Part shown: piece after piece, positions 24,022-31,996 of the stretch
Layout of the letters: each line of letters opens with the position of its first letter
How positions within the stretch are numbered: the first letter of the stretch is position 1
Assembly (NCBI RefSeq): GCF_016862955.1
Contig: NZ_BONY01000001.1
Location: forward strand, 186,001-250,000
Direction of reading: 5' to 3'
DNA from: Rhizocola hellebori
GTDB taxonomy: Bacteria > Actinomycetota > Actinomycetes > Mycobacteriales > Micromonosporaceae
Length of the DNA stretch: 64,000 nucleotides
Made by a program: the position numbers and the translations under genes
Notes under the pieces: generated by a model
Told to the model about the DNA's origin: nothing
The model's database searches: none
Seen by the model: the letters and a program-made list of their open reading frames with translations, nothing else

Positions 24022-24552
24022 ATGCTCATCGGTGAAGATGCCAAGCCAGCCACCCTGCACCCCGACGCGCCCCCACCGGGCACGCAGCTGCCGTCGCACT
24101 ATGACCGGTGCTACGGCTGCGGGCCGCACCACCAGGCGGGGTTGCGGATGCAGATGACGGTCGGCGAAGGCACCAGCGTCCACGGGCGTTTCGAGGTGAC
24201 CGACGAGCATCAGGGCGCCCCCGGCCTGGCCCACGGCGGGCTGCTGGCCTGTGCGATGGATGAGGCGCTGGGCACCCTCGGCTGGCTGCTGGGCATCCCC
24301 GCGGTCACCGCCCACCTCGAATCCGACTTCCGCATCCCGGTGCCGGTCGGCACCATCCTGCACCTGCACGCGCACTGTCTGGGGGTCGCGGGCCGCAAGA
24401 TCTACCTTTCTGCCACCGCCCGGCTCAACGATCCGGAGGGGCCGGTCGCGGTGCAGGCGCAGGCGATGTTCCTCGCGGTCAATCTGACCCACTTCGCCGA
24501 GCACGGCCGTCCCTCGGGCATGGATCGCGAACCTACCCGCATCAACCCATAA
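24022..24552 (+). CDS. PaaI-type hotdog-fold thioesterase
   Basis: The 176-residue protein has a hotdog domain with the thioesterase active-site region GLAHGGLLACAMDEALGTLG (the HGG plus downstream Asp-Glu) and strands HLESDFRIPVPVGT and RKIYLSATARL. An N-terminal CYGCGPHHQAGL with two cysteines is common in this actinobacterial subgroup. It would hydrolyse acyl-CoA thioesters in the cytoplasm. The acyl chain is unknown, and no linked acyl-CoA pathway gene is present. Confidence 0.85.
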   Translation: MLIGEDAKPATLHPDAPPPGTQLPSHYDRCYGCGPHHQAGLRMQMTVGEGTSVHGRFEVTDEHQGAPGLAHGGLLACAMDEALGTLGWLLGIPAVTAHLESDFRIPVPVGTILHLHAHCLGVAGRKIYLSATARLNDPEGPVAVQAQAMFLAVNLTHFAEHGRPSGMDREPTRINP

Positions 24553-24566
24553 CGGCGACGCCGCGC

Positions 24567-25016
24567 TCAGACGAGCGTCCAGGTGGTGCAGACCGGCACC
24601 CCATCGCCGGGATGGCAGGTGATGCGCAGGTGGCCTCGGGCGAGCCCGGGCGCGGCAAAGCGGCCCAGGGCATCGGCCTCAAGCCAGGTGGGACCGGCCG
24701 GATGGTCGATCCTGATCCGGGCGCTCTGCGGCGGGACCAGCTGGCCGAGCAGGCTGACCTGCCGCCCCGTGGTGGTGAGCTCGACTTCGATGGTGAGCTC
24801 GCCGGCCGTGAAGGTCAGCAGCTCGGGCTGGTGCTCACCGCGTACCCCGGCCAAAGTGGCGGAACGGGATTCGTCGGCCAGCTGGGCGAGGGCGGCATCG
24901 GGATCGCGCCAGGACAGCGCTTCCTTGGCCGCCAGCACCACATCGGCGGGCACGGCATCCTGGCGGGATGTCAAGCCCTGCAAGGCTTCCCAGAGGGCGT
25001 CATCGTTGGTGGGCAT
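24567..25016 (-). CDS. Conserved small partner of the sigma/S8/CHAT module, unknown function
   Basis: The 149-residue protein has an acidic helical N-terminus (residues 1-65, including LAAKEALSWRDPDAALAQLADES). The beta-rich C-terminus has ELLTFTAGELTIEVELTT, SLLGQLVPPQSARIRIDH and LEADALGRFAAPGL. No anti-sigma zinc motif (HxxxCxxC) or membrane helix is visible. Its ATG shares one base with the TGA of the sigma gene, so it is translated with it. From position it may modulate the sigma factor, but that is inference. The gene ends convergently 14 bases from the thioesterase gene. Confidence 0.65.
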   Translation of the reverse strand: MPTNDDALWEALQGLTSRQDAVPADVVLAAKEALSWRDPDAALAQLADESRSATLAGVRGEHQPELLTFTAGELTIEVELTTTGRQVSLLGQLVPPQSARIRIDHPAGPTWLEADALGRFAAPGLARGHLRITCHPGDGVPVCTTWTLV

Positions 25017-25588
25017 CACACGGTGACCTTCTGCCGGAGCTGGTCGAGACAGCGGGATCGAGTAGGGCCGATGCTGCCGATGGGAATCTCCAGCGCGGCA
25101 CTGATCTCGTGATAGCTGGGCGGCGGGTCCAGCACCATCAGGCGCAGCAGCCGCTGGCAGTTCATCGGAAGCTGGCCCACCGCCGCCCACAGGAACTTGT
25201 CGCGCTCGCGCTGCAGCATGTCGTCGTCCAGCTCGGGCTGGGAGGCGTCGTGCCGGTCCAGGCTGAGCAGATCGCTGGCGGGCAGGTCGTGACCCGCCCG
25301 GCGCAGCAATGCCAGCGCTTCGCGCCGCGCGGTGGTGGCCAGCCAGGCGCCGAGGCGTTCCGGGTCCCGGATCCGCCCGAGCTGTTCCACCAGGCGAAGC
25401 CAGGTCGCCTGGTGGATGTCGGCCGCGTCGGCGGAACCGAGCCGGAAGCTGCGCGCCACGGTCCACACCAGCCCGGAGTATTTGTCCACGATGGAACTCC
25501 AGGCTCGCTGGTCTCCGGTGGCCGCCGCGTCGAGCAGCGACTTGATGTCTGCCTCGGGGAGGTTCACATCGAGTGAGCCTACCGTCAC
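25016..25588 (-). CDS. ECF-like RNA polymerase sigma factor
   Basis: The 190-residue protein has sigma region 2 (residues 20-85: LLDAAATGDQRAWSSIVDKYSGLVWTVARSFRLGSADAADIHQATWLRLVEQL) and region 4 (about 125-185: LPMNCQRLLRLMVLDPPPSYHEISAALEIPIGSIGPTRSRCLDQLR). It should direct RNA polymerase to its own promoter set. The GTG at 25588 overlaps the TGA of the subtilase gene (GTGA). It forms an operon with the S8 protease upstream and the small partner downstream. The divergent CHAT gene and the injection-system operon are plausible targets. Confidence 0.88.
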   Translation of the reverse strand: MTVGSLDVNLPEADIKSLLDAAATGDQRAWSSIVDKYSGLVWTVARSFRLGSADAADIHQATWLRLVEQLGRIRDPERLGAWLATTARREALALLRRAGHDLPASDLLSLDRHDASQPELDDDMLQRERDKFLWAAVGQLPMNCQRLLRLMVLDPPPSYHEISAALEIPIGSIGPTRSRCLDQLRQKVTV

Positions 25589-26760
25589 GGCAGTCCCGGG
25601 TATTGACCGACTATGTTGGCTCGAGCCTTGGCCATCACCGCTGCTAGAGCAGCCTGCACCGTGGCGGCCTGGCTCAGTTCCTCGGCCAGGGCAGCCACCA
25701 CGTGCGGGGTGGCGAAGGAGGTTCCGCTCCATAATGCCCATCCCGTCGGGAATTGCTCGTGGCGCACAAAGGTGCTCGTGATGTCGGCGCCGGGCGCCGC
25801 CAGGCTGACCCACTCGCCGCTGTTGCTCCATTGACAAATGCCGGTGCCATCGTGCGCCGCCACCGCGACGACCTGCCGCGCCCAGGGCACATCGGCGCCG
25901 GCGAACGCCGCCGGCCAGAACGGGCGGCCGCGCTGGCCGTCGTTGCCCGCCGCGGCGACCACGAGCCGTTCCCGGCCGGCCAGCACCTGGCCCAGCGCCT
26001 GGGAAAGGGCCAGCGGCGGCTGGTCGTCGAGGGTGAAGCCACCCAGCGAAAGATTGATCAGTTTCTCGTCACCGAGGCGGCCCAGCGCCACGATGAGGTC
26101 GGCCTCGGTGCAGGCGCCGAAGGTGTCCAGCACCCGGATGGCGCGGATGCCCGCCTTCTGGGTCTGTGCGGCCAGCACCCCGATGATGAAGTTGGCGTGG
26201 CCGACGTCGCCGTCGAGAACACCGTCGTTGTCCACATCGGTGTCGCTTTCATAGTCGCCGTCGGCGGCGGTGTAAGCGCGGGCCGGCAGGGGGCTGTTGC
26301 GCCACACCCCGGTGTCGAGCACCGCCACCGACACCTGGCCGGCACTGCGCGCGGGCAGGGTGCGCGGACGCAGCGCCGGAACCGGCGGGCCGAACGGGCC
26401 ACCATGTTCGAAGGGCGCCGACAGGAAAACGTGGTTGGGGCTGGCGGCCACCCGATCGTCGCCGTCGTCCTGCGCGAGCTGGCGCAGCCTGCGTGCCGCG
26501 ACCGGGACATCGAGGCCACTGCCGCGATAGCGGATCAGGCCCGGAGCGAGCTGGCTTTCCTCGATCGAGCCGGCGGCGCCGAGCTGACCCAGCACCCGTT
26601 CGGCCGATTGCCGGTGATCTGCCAGCACGAGCAACTCGCCCTGGGCGAACCAGACCGGCAGCCCGCCCGGTCGCGTCTCCTGGCCCAGCCAGCTCAGCCC
26701 GCGCATCCGGCTTGCCCTGCGCTGCTGCCATTGCCGCAAGCGGTCCTCCGACAGTGCCAT
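25585..26760 (-). CDS. Cytoplasmic S8-family serine protease (subtilase)
   Basis: The 391-residue protein has the catalytic triad D149 (VAVLDTGV), H188 (DVGHANF) and S348 (SGTSFATPHV), with the oxyanion Asn in AAAGNDG. There is no signal peptide. Residues 1-140 form a non-secretory N-terminal domain in place of a typical prodomain. It should therefore act inside the cell, unusual for a subtilase. The start at 26760 is chosen for GGAGG nine bases upstream; a TTG three codons earlier is less likely. It leads the sigma operon and is divergent from the CHAT protease gene. Such S8/CHAT pairs in conflict systems suggest one protease activating or cutting the partner's products. Confidence 0.88.
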   Translation of the reverse strand: MALSEDRLRQWQQRRASRMRGLSWLGQETRPGGLPVWFAQGELLVLADHRQSAERVLGQLGAAGSIEESQLAPGLIRYRGSGLDVPVAARRLRQLAQDDGDDRVAASPNHVFLSAPFEHGGPFGPPVPALRPRTLPARSAGQVSVAVLDTGVWRNSPLPARAYTAADGDYESDTDVDNDGVLDGDVGHANFIIGVLAAQTQKAGIRAIRVLDTFGACTEADLIVALGRLGDEKLINLSLGGFTLDDQPPLALSQALGQVLAGRERLVVAAAGNDGQRGRPFWPAAFAGADVPWARQVVAVAAHDGTGICQWSNSGEWVSLAAPGADITSTFVRHEQFPTGWALWSGTSFATPHVVAALAEELSQAATVQAALAAVMAKARANIVGQYPGLP

Positions 26761-26824
26761 CTCGCCCAACCTCCGTCATCTCGTGTCATCGCGAACAACC
26801 AAACAGAGAGCACCCTGAACGACG

Positions 26825-26856
26825 CTGATACATACACCTATGTCGGAAGACCGACA
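26825..26856. promoter_or_regulatory. Palindrome in the S8/CHAT divergent promoter
   Basis: CTGATAC (26825-26831) is followed by the perfect dyad TGTCGG-aaga-CCGACA (26841-26856), which ends 26 bases before the CHAT start. A CTGATACG plus GTCGG...CCGACA arrangement recurs after the CHAT gene at 29483-29542. This may be an operator or the recognition element of the neighbouring sigma factor. Confidence 0.45.
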
Positions 26857-26882
26857 CCGCGAGCCGTGCGACGATCACGCAT

Positions 26883-29486
26883 GTGGATTCATCGACTGCG
26901 GGCCGGGCCCTGGCCATGGTCATGGCCGATCCGCGCGGGGCGCAGGCCCTCGCCGTGGATCTGCTCGCGACAGCCAAGCGCGAGGCGGATCCGGCTGGCG
27001 AAGTGACCGCGCTGCGGGCGCTCGGATTGGCCGCCCGGGAGCTACAGGACGCCGCCACGGCTGCGCACCAGCTGCGGCTTTCGGTGGCCGTGGCCCGGCG
27101 GGCAGGTCTGGCCGAGCTGGCCGCCGAATCCCGGATGAGCCTGGCGCTGGTCCTGGACGATCTTGGCCGCCCACGCTCGGCCGTACGGGAGATCGATCTG
27201 GCCCTGACCGCGCTGCGCGGCCTCCCGCTGGCGCGGGCGCGCATGCAACAGGGCATCCTGTTGCGCCGGCTGGGCCGGGAAGCCGACGCGCTGCGCGCCT
27301 ACAGCACCGCGCTGGCCAGCTTCCGCCGGCACGGGGACCTGCTGTGGCAGGCCAGGGTGCTCACCAACCGCGGGGTGCTGCAGGCCTACCGCGGTGGGCT
27401 GAGCCAGGCACGCGCAGACCTTCTTCGCGCGCAGGAGCTGTATAGGGAGCTCGGTCTGACCTCGGCGGTGGCCCAGGTGGAGCACAACCTCGGTTTCGTC
27501 TCGGCCCAGGGCGGCGACCTGGTGTCCGCCTTGGACTGGTACGACCGCGCCGACGAGCATTTTCGGCGAAGCGGCTCACGTCCGGCGGTGGCGCTGATCG
27601 ACCGGGCCGAGCTGCTGCTGGCGGCCCGGCTGCTGGGCGAGGCGCGGCAGGCCGCCCAGGACGCGGTGCAGGCCGCCACCGACGCGCAACTGGGATCCCT
27701 TGTCCCGCAAGCCAAGCTGCTGCTCGCCCAGAGCGCCCTGGCCGCGGGCGATCAGGCGGCCGCGCATGAGGCGGCCGGTCAGGCTCGGCGCGCCTTTCAG
27801 CGCCAGCAGCGCGAACGCTGGGCTGTGCATGCGCGCTATCTGGAATTGCGTTCCGCCGCCAGCCAGGATCGCGCCTCCCTGCGCAAGGTCGCCGCCGCGC
27901 TGGAAAATTCCGGCTGGGCCGAACAGGCGCTGGAGGCACGGCTGTTTCTCGCCTCCTGCGGCGACCAGGCTGCCCTGGCCGGGCTGGCGGCGCCACCGGC
28001 CAAGGCTGGTCTGGCCCGGTTGCGCATCCGCGCCTGGCACGGCCGGGCGCTCAGCCTGGTGCATCTCGGCGACCCGGCCGGGGCCAAACGAGCCCTCGAC
28101 GCCGGGCTTCGCCTGCTCGATCAGTATCGGGCCGCCCTGGGCGCCACCGAGCTGCGGGTGCTCAGCTCCGGCGAGGGCGCGGACCTTGCGGCGCTTGGCA
28201 TCCGGCTGGCCCTGGCCGATCACCGGCCCCGCCAGGTGCTGGCCTGGGCGGAGCGGTGGCGAGCGGCCACGTTGCGGCTGCGGCCGGCCCGCTCCCCCGA
28301 CGACCCCGAGCTGACCCGCGATCTGGCCCAGCTGCGCCGGGTGGGCGCCGAGCTGACCGGCCAGGACGGCGACCCGGTACGCCGCCACCGCCTGCTGCGC
28401 CGGCAACGGGCGCTGGAGGAGGCGATCCGCAGACGCACCTGGCGGACCGGCGCCGCCATGTCCACAATGGACAAGGCCATCCCGCTGGAGCGGGTCATCG
28501 CCTCGCTCGGCGACCGAGCGCTAGTCGAGCTCGTGGAGGAGCAGGGCCACCTCATAGCACTGGTCGCCGTGGCCGGTCGGGTCCATCTGCGGCAGCTGGC
28601 CACGGCCGCGGCCACCACCGCCGAGGTCGCCGCGCTTCGGTTCGCCTTGCGCCGCTTGGTTTCCAGGTACGGCTCGGCCGCCTCGCAGGCCGCCGCCGAC
28701 GCGGCCGCCAGGCACGGCCTTCGCCTTCTCGACGAGTGGCTGCTCGCACCGGTCCGGCCGCTGATCGGCGATCGCGAGCTCGTCATCGTCCCCACCGGGG
28801 CGCTGCAGGCGCTGCCGTGGTCGGCCCTGCCGAGCTGCGCCGGCCGCCCGATCACCGTCGCCCCCTCCGCCACGGTGTGGTGGCAGGCCGCCACCTCTGA
28901 TCGCCACCACAAACCGGTGCCGCACACCGGAAAACGGCGCACGGTACTGGTGGCGGCGCAGGAACCGCCGTGCGCCGTCCCGGAGGTACAAGCGTTGGCC
29001 GCGCTGCTGACCCACGACGCCTCGCTGGTCGGCACTCAGGCCACTGTCCAGGCCACGCTCACCGCGATGGACGGCGCACACCGCGCGCACATCGCCGCGC
29101 ACGGCGCCTTCCGCGCGGACAACCCGCTGTTTTCCTACCTGAGCCTGGCGGATGGCCCGATGACCGTGCACCACTTCACTTCTCTGCGCCGGATGCCAGA
29201 GCTGGTGGTGCTATCCGCGTGCGACACCGGCCTGTCGACGGTCTATCCCGGCGACGAGCTGATGGGCCTGAGCGCCACCCTGCTCGGCGCGGGAACCCGG
29301 ACCCTCGTCGCGAGCACCGGCCCGGTCGAAGACACCGCGACCCAAACCCTCATGGTGCAGCTGCATCGTCACCTCGACGCCGGAACCGCGCCGTCGCATT
29401 CGCTGGCCTTGGCGCGCAGTGCAGCTGACCCGGACAGCTGGGCCACCGCACATTCATTCACCTGCTTCGGCGCGGGTACCGCCTGA
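26883..29486 (+). CDS. TPR-CHAT domain protease
   Basis: In the 867-residue protein, residues 1-430 form helical repeat pairs (TPR-like: ALRAYSTALASFRRHGDLLWQARVLTNRG and the like). From about residue 540 to the end is a CHAT (caspase HetF-associated with TPR) domain. The catalytic dyad is visible as H740 in HIAAHGAF and C780 in LSACDTG, with the usual GDELMGLSATLLGAGTRTLVASTGPV after it. CHAT proteases are caspase relatives that cleave partner proteins upon sensing. The start is GTG at 26883; an overlapping ATG at 26881 is out of frame. It stands between the sigma/S8 operon and the injection-system operon and may gate one or the other. Confidence 0.9.
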   Translation: MDSSTAGRALAMVMADPRGAQALAVDLLATAKREADPAGEVTALRALGLAARELQDAATAAHQLRLSVAVARRAGLAELAAESRMSLALVLDDLGRPRSAVREIDLALTALRGLPLARARMQQGILLRRLGREADALRAYSTALASFRRHGDLLWQARVLTNRGVLQAYRGGLSQARADLLRAQELYRELGLTSAVAQVEHNLGFVSAQGGDLVSALDWYDRADEHFRRSGSRPAVALIDRAELLLAARLLGEARQAAQDAVQAATDAQLGSLVPQAKLLLAQSALAAGDQAAAHEAAGQARRAFQRQQRERWAVHARYLELRSAASQDRASLRKVAAALENSGWAEQALEARLFLASCGDQAALAGLAAPPAKAGLARLRIRAWHGRALSLVHLGDPAGAKRALDAGLRLLDQYRAALGATELRVLSSGEGADLAALGIRLALADHRPRQVLAWAERWRAATLRLRPARSPDDPELTRDLAQLRRVGAELTGQDGDPVRRHRLLRRQRALEEAIRRRTWRTGAAMSTMDKAIPLERVIASLGDRALVELVEEQGHLIALVAVAGRVHLRQLATAAATTAEVAALRFALRRLVSRYGSAASQAAADAAARHGLRLLDEWLLAPVRPLIGDRELVIVPTGALQALPWSALPSCAGRPITVAPSATVWWQAATSDRHHKPVPHTGKRRTVLVAAQEPPCAVPEVQALAALLTHDASLVGTQATVQATLTAMDGAHRAHIAAHGAFRADNPLFSYLSLADGPMTVHHFTSLRRMPELVVLSACDTGLSTVYPGDELMGLSATLLGAGTRTLVASTGPVEDTATQTLMVQLHRHLDAGTAPSHSLALARSAADPDSWATAHSFTCFGAGTA

Positions 29487-29542
29487 TACGTCGGATATCG
29501 GCGACGGCCCAGTCGCCCAGCCGACATCAACCGCCGTATCAG
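29483..29542. promoter_or_regulatory. Nested inverted repeats between CHAT gene and injection-system operon
   Basis: Three nested arms are present: CTGATACG/CGTATCAG (29483-29490, 29535-29542), GTCGG/CCGAC (29490-29494, 29521-29525) and GGCGAC/GTCGCC (29500-29505, 29512-29517). It begins over the CHAT stop codon and may act as its terminator, but it also shares CTGATAC and GTCGG...CCGACA with the site upstream of the CHAT gene. The operon start at 29615 follows. A TGTC-N5-GACA dyad at 29562-29574 is also present. Confidence 0.45.
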
Positions 29543-29614
29543 CCGCCTGCTCCCAGACCTCTGTCTGTCTGACAAGCGTGCCATCGGGGCACGCCGGACA
29601 GCTGGAGGCGCACA

Positions 29615-30283
29615 ATGCCACTGCCCGATGAGCACACCGGCCCGTTGGTAAGCGCCAACGCTGCTCTGCTCCACCAGCTCGCCGCGGCGGGGGTCGCGGT
29701 CGAGATGTCACCGCCGCCTGAATCGCAGGATCGCTTGCGGCTCATGGTCTGGCCGGTGGCGCTGCTGCCGGAGGACGTTCCCGCGCAAGCAGGAAACCCG
29801 CTTCGGCTGCGGGTGCGCTATGTCGTGGCGGTGGGCGGGCCGGCCGAGGCGGCACTGGCGCTCTGGGATCGTTTGCTGGAAACAGAGCAGCCTTATCTGG
29901 TACCCGAAAAAGTCTCCTCGTCGCTATGGCAGGCGATCGGGGTGGGGCAGCGCCTCGGGTTGCTCTTCGAGGTTCCGGTTCAGTTCGCCAGGCCGGTCAC
30001 CACGGCGCCCCGGGTGACCTCGCTGCCGAGCCTGGTTTCCATTTCCCTGCGCCGGGTTCACGGCCGCGTCGTCACCTCCGGTGGCGTGCCGCTGGCCGGG
30101 ATGCGGGTGGCCGCCGCCGATGGCACCTCGGTCACCCATTCCGACACCAACGGCCACTTCGTGCTCAGCGGCGTCCAAGCCGATCAGCCGTTGCGGCTCA
30201 ACGTCACGGGCCGCGGTCTGCGGCTCGCCGCCGAGGTTGCGGCCGTCTCGGCCGAACCCGTCGTCATCACCTGCGAAATCTAG
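29615..30283 (+). CDS. Injection-system protein with carboxypeptidase-regulatory-like domain (Pvc16-position)
   Basis: The 222-residue protein has two parts. Residues 1-140 contain LRVRYVVAVGGPAEAALALWDRLLE and resemble in layout the DUF4255/Pvc16 proteins that precede the sheath gene in contractile injection systems. Residues 145-222 form a small beta-sandwich of the carboxypeptidase regulatory-like type (VHGRVVTSGGVPLAGMRV, THSDTNGHFVLSGV). Pvc16-type proteins are thought to cap or link the sheath end. It is the first gene of the operon; the sheath gene follows after 11 bases. Confidence 0.6.
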   Translation: MPLPDEHTGPLVSANAALLHQLAAAGVAVEMSPPPESQDRLRLMVWPVALLPEDVPAQAGNPLRLRVRYVVAVGGPAEAALALWDRLLETEQPYLVPEKVSSSLWQAIGVGQRLGLLFEVPVQFARPVTTAPRVTSLPSLVSISLRRVHGRVVTSGGVPLAGMRVAAADGTSVTHSDTNGHFVLSGVQADQPLRLNVTGRGLRLAAEVAAVSAEPVVITCEI

Positions 30284-30294
30284 GAGGTTAGTCG

Positions 30295-31506
30295 ATGCCC
30301 ATGTACTCCTCTCCCGGCATTTATGTCGAGGAGGTCTCCGGTGGCAGCAGGCCGATCGAGTCGGTCGGCACCAGCACCGCGGGATTCGTTGGCACAGCAC
30401 CGGATCAGAACGCGCGCCGCGGCGAAGCCGTGGCCGTGAACAGCTGGTCGGAGTTCCTGCGGGTCTTCGTCGGGGACAGCCAGCAGGGCACCCCGCTGTC
30501 CCGCGCGATCTATGGCTTCTTCGACAATGGCGGCGGGCGCTGCTATGTCGTCAACATCGCGCCAGGTGAACCGTTGGCGGGCAAGGGCCGTCAGCGCAGC
30601 GGGCTGCGCCTGCTGGAGGCGATCGATGAGATCGCCGTGGTGGCCGCGCCCGGCTACACCGACGCACTGTCCTATGAGGACCTTCTGGCGCACTGCGAGC
30701 TGATGGGCGACCGGATGGCCATCCTGGACGGCCCCGAGCAGGTCGGCGATGTGGAGCGGCTCACCCGAGCCGGCGCCAGCGGTCTGCCCAAGCCCAAGCG
30801 GGCCGAGGGCGACCCCGCCCCGCAGGCCGCCGAGGAAAACGCCGGCCTGCGGCCGCGGCAGTCCGACTACGGCACGTTCTATGTGCCATGGCTCGTCGTA
30901 CGCGACGCGCTGAGCGGTGACGTGGTGGGAACCCCGCCCAGCGGCCACGTCGCCGGGGTGTGGGCACGCAGCGACACCCTGCGCGGGGTGCACAAGGCCC
31001 CCGCCAACGAGCCGGTACGCGGCGCGGTCGACCTGACCTACCGGGTGACCAAGGTGGAGCAGGACATCCTCAACCCGGCCGGCGTCAACTGCATCCGTCA
31101 CTTCCCCGCCGAAGGCATCCGCATCTGGGGAGCGCGGACACTGGCCGCCTCGGGCAGCGAATGGCGCTACCTCAACGTGCGCCGTCTTTTCAACATGCTC
31201 AAGGAGTCCATCGGCGACGGCACCCGCTGGATCGTCTTCGAGCCCAACGACAACCTGCTCTGGCGCTCGATCCGGCGAGACATTTCCGCCTTCCTGACAA
31301 GGGTTTGGCGCGATGGCGCGCTGCAGGGCCGCACCCCGCAGGAAGCCTTCTTCGTCAAGTGCGACGAGGAAACCAACCCGGCCGAGGTTCGCGACGCCGG
31401 CGAAGTGGTGACGCTCATCGGCGTCGCTCCGGTCAAACCGGCCGAATTTGTCATCTTCAAGATCAGTCAGTCCGCCGGTACCGGCGGCGAGCAGGCAGGA
31501 GCCTGA
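30295..31506 (+). CDS. Contractile tail sheath protein
   Basis: The 403-residue protein opens with the standard sheath N-terminus (SSPGIYVEEVSGGSRPIESVGTSTAGFVG). It ends with the conserved C-terminal domain (VNCIRHFPAEGIRIWGARTL, ASGSEWRYLNVRRLFNML, RWIVFEPND). Sheath subunits stack around the inner tube and contract to drive it through a target envelope. AGGAGG at 30283-30288 sits six bases before the ATG, the strongest ribosome binding site of the cluster, fitting the high copy number needed. It is short for a sheath, as in actinobacterial injection systems. Confidence 0.95.
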   Translation: MPMYSSPGIYVEEVSGGSRPIESVGTSTAGFVGTAPDQNARRGEAVAVNSWSEFLRVFVGDSQQGTPLSRAIYGFFDNGGGRCYVVNIAPGEPLAGKGRQRSGLRLLEAIDEIAVVAAPGYTDALSYEDLLAHCELMGDRMAILDGPEQVGDVERLTRAGASGLPKPKRAEGDPAPQAAEENAGLRPRQSDYGTFYVPWLVVRDALSGDVVGTPPSGHVAGVWARSDTLRGVHKAPANEPVRGAVDLTYRVTKVEQDILNPAGVNCIRHFPAEGIRIWGARTLAASGSEWRYLNVRRLFNMLKESIGDGTRWIVFEPNDNLLWRSIRRDISAFLTRVWRDGALQGRTPQEAFFVKCDEETNPAEVRDAGEVVTLIGVAPVKPAEFVIFKISQSAGTGGEQAGA

Positions 31507-31507
31507 C

Positions 31508-31996
31508 ATGCCTGAAGTCACTGCACGTCCCGCCGCCCAGCCGGGCAATCTGGTGGACCCCTACCGCGCCTACAACTTCAAGCTGCTCATCAACAACGTC
31601 ACCGAGGGCCACTTCACGGAGGTGGGCGGGCTTGGCGTCAAGGTGGAGACGATCGCCTACCGCGAGGCGGGCAACAACTCGGTGGTGCGGGCGATCCCCG
31701 GACGGGTCACCTACCAGCCGGTCACCCTGCGCTACGGGCTGACCTCCTCGGTCGAGCTGTGGGAATGGCTGATGACCGCGGTCGAGGGCCGGGTCAGCCG
31801 CCGCAACGTCTCGATCGTCATGCTGGACAGCTCCGGCTCGGCCGAGTCCATGCGCTGGAACCTGGTCAACGCGTGGCCCCAGGAATGGTACGGCTCCCCG
31901 CTCAACGCGATGAGCCGCGACCTCGCCGTCGAAACCCTAGTGCTGGCGCACGACGGACTCCAGCGGGAGATCAGCAATGTGGGCATGGCTGCTTAG
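31508..31996 (+). CDS. Inner tube protein (gp19/Hcp-like)
   Basis: The 162-residue protein has the tail-tube pattern DPYRAYNFKLLINNVTEGHFTEVGGLGVKVETIAYREAGN, followed by RVTYQPVTLRYGLT and WNLVNAWPQEWYGSPLNA. Hexameric rings of such proteins form the inner tube. The ATG is one base after the sheath stop. Only one tube gene is found; many related systems carry two or three paralogues, of which the LysM-containing hub protein downstream is a distant one. Confidence 0.93.
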   Translation: MPEVTARPAAQPGNLVDPYRAYNFKLLINNVTEGHFTEVGGLGVKVETIAYREAGNNSVVRAIPGRVTYQPVTLRYGLTSSVELWEWLMTAVEGRVSRRNVSIVMLDSSGSAESMRWNLVNAWPQEWYGSPLNAMSRDLAVETLVLAHDGLQREISNVGMAA

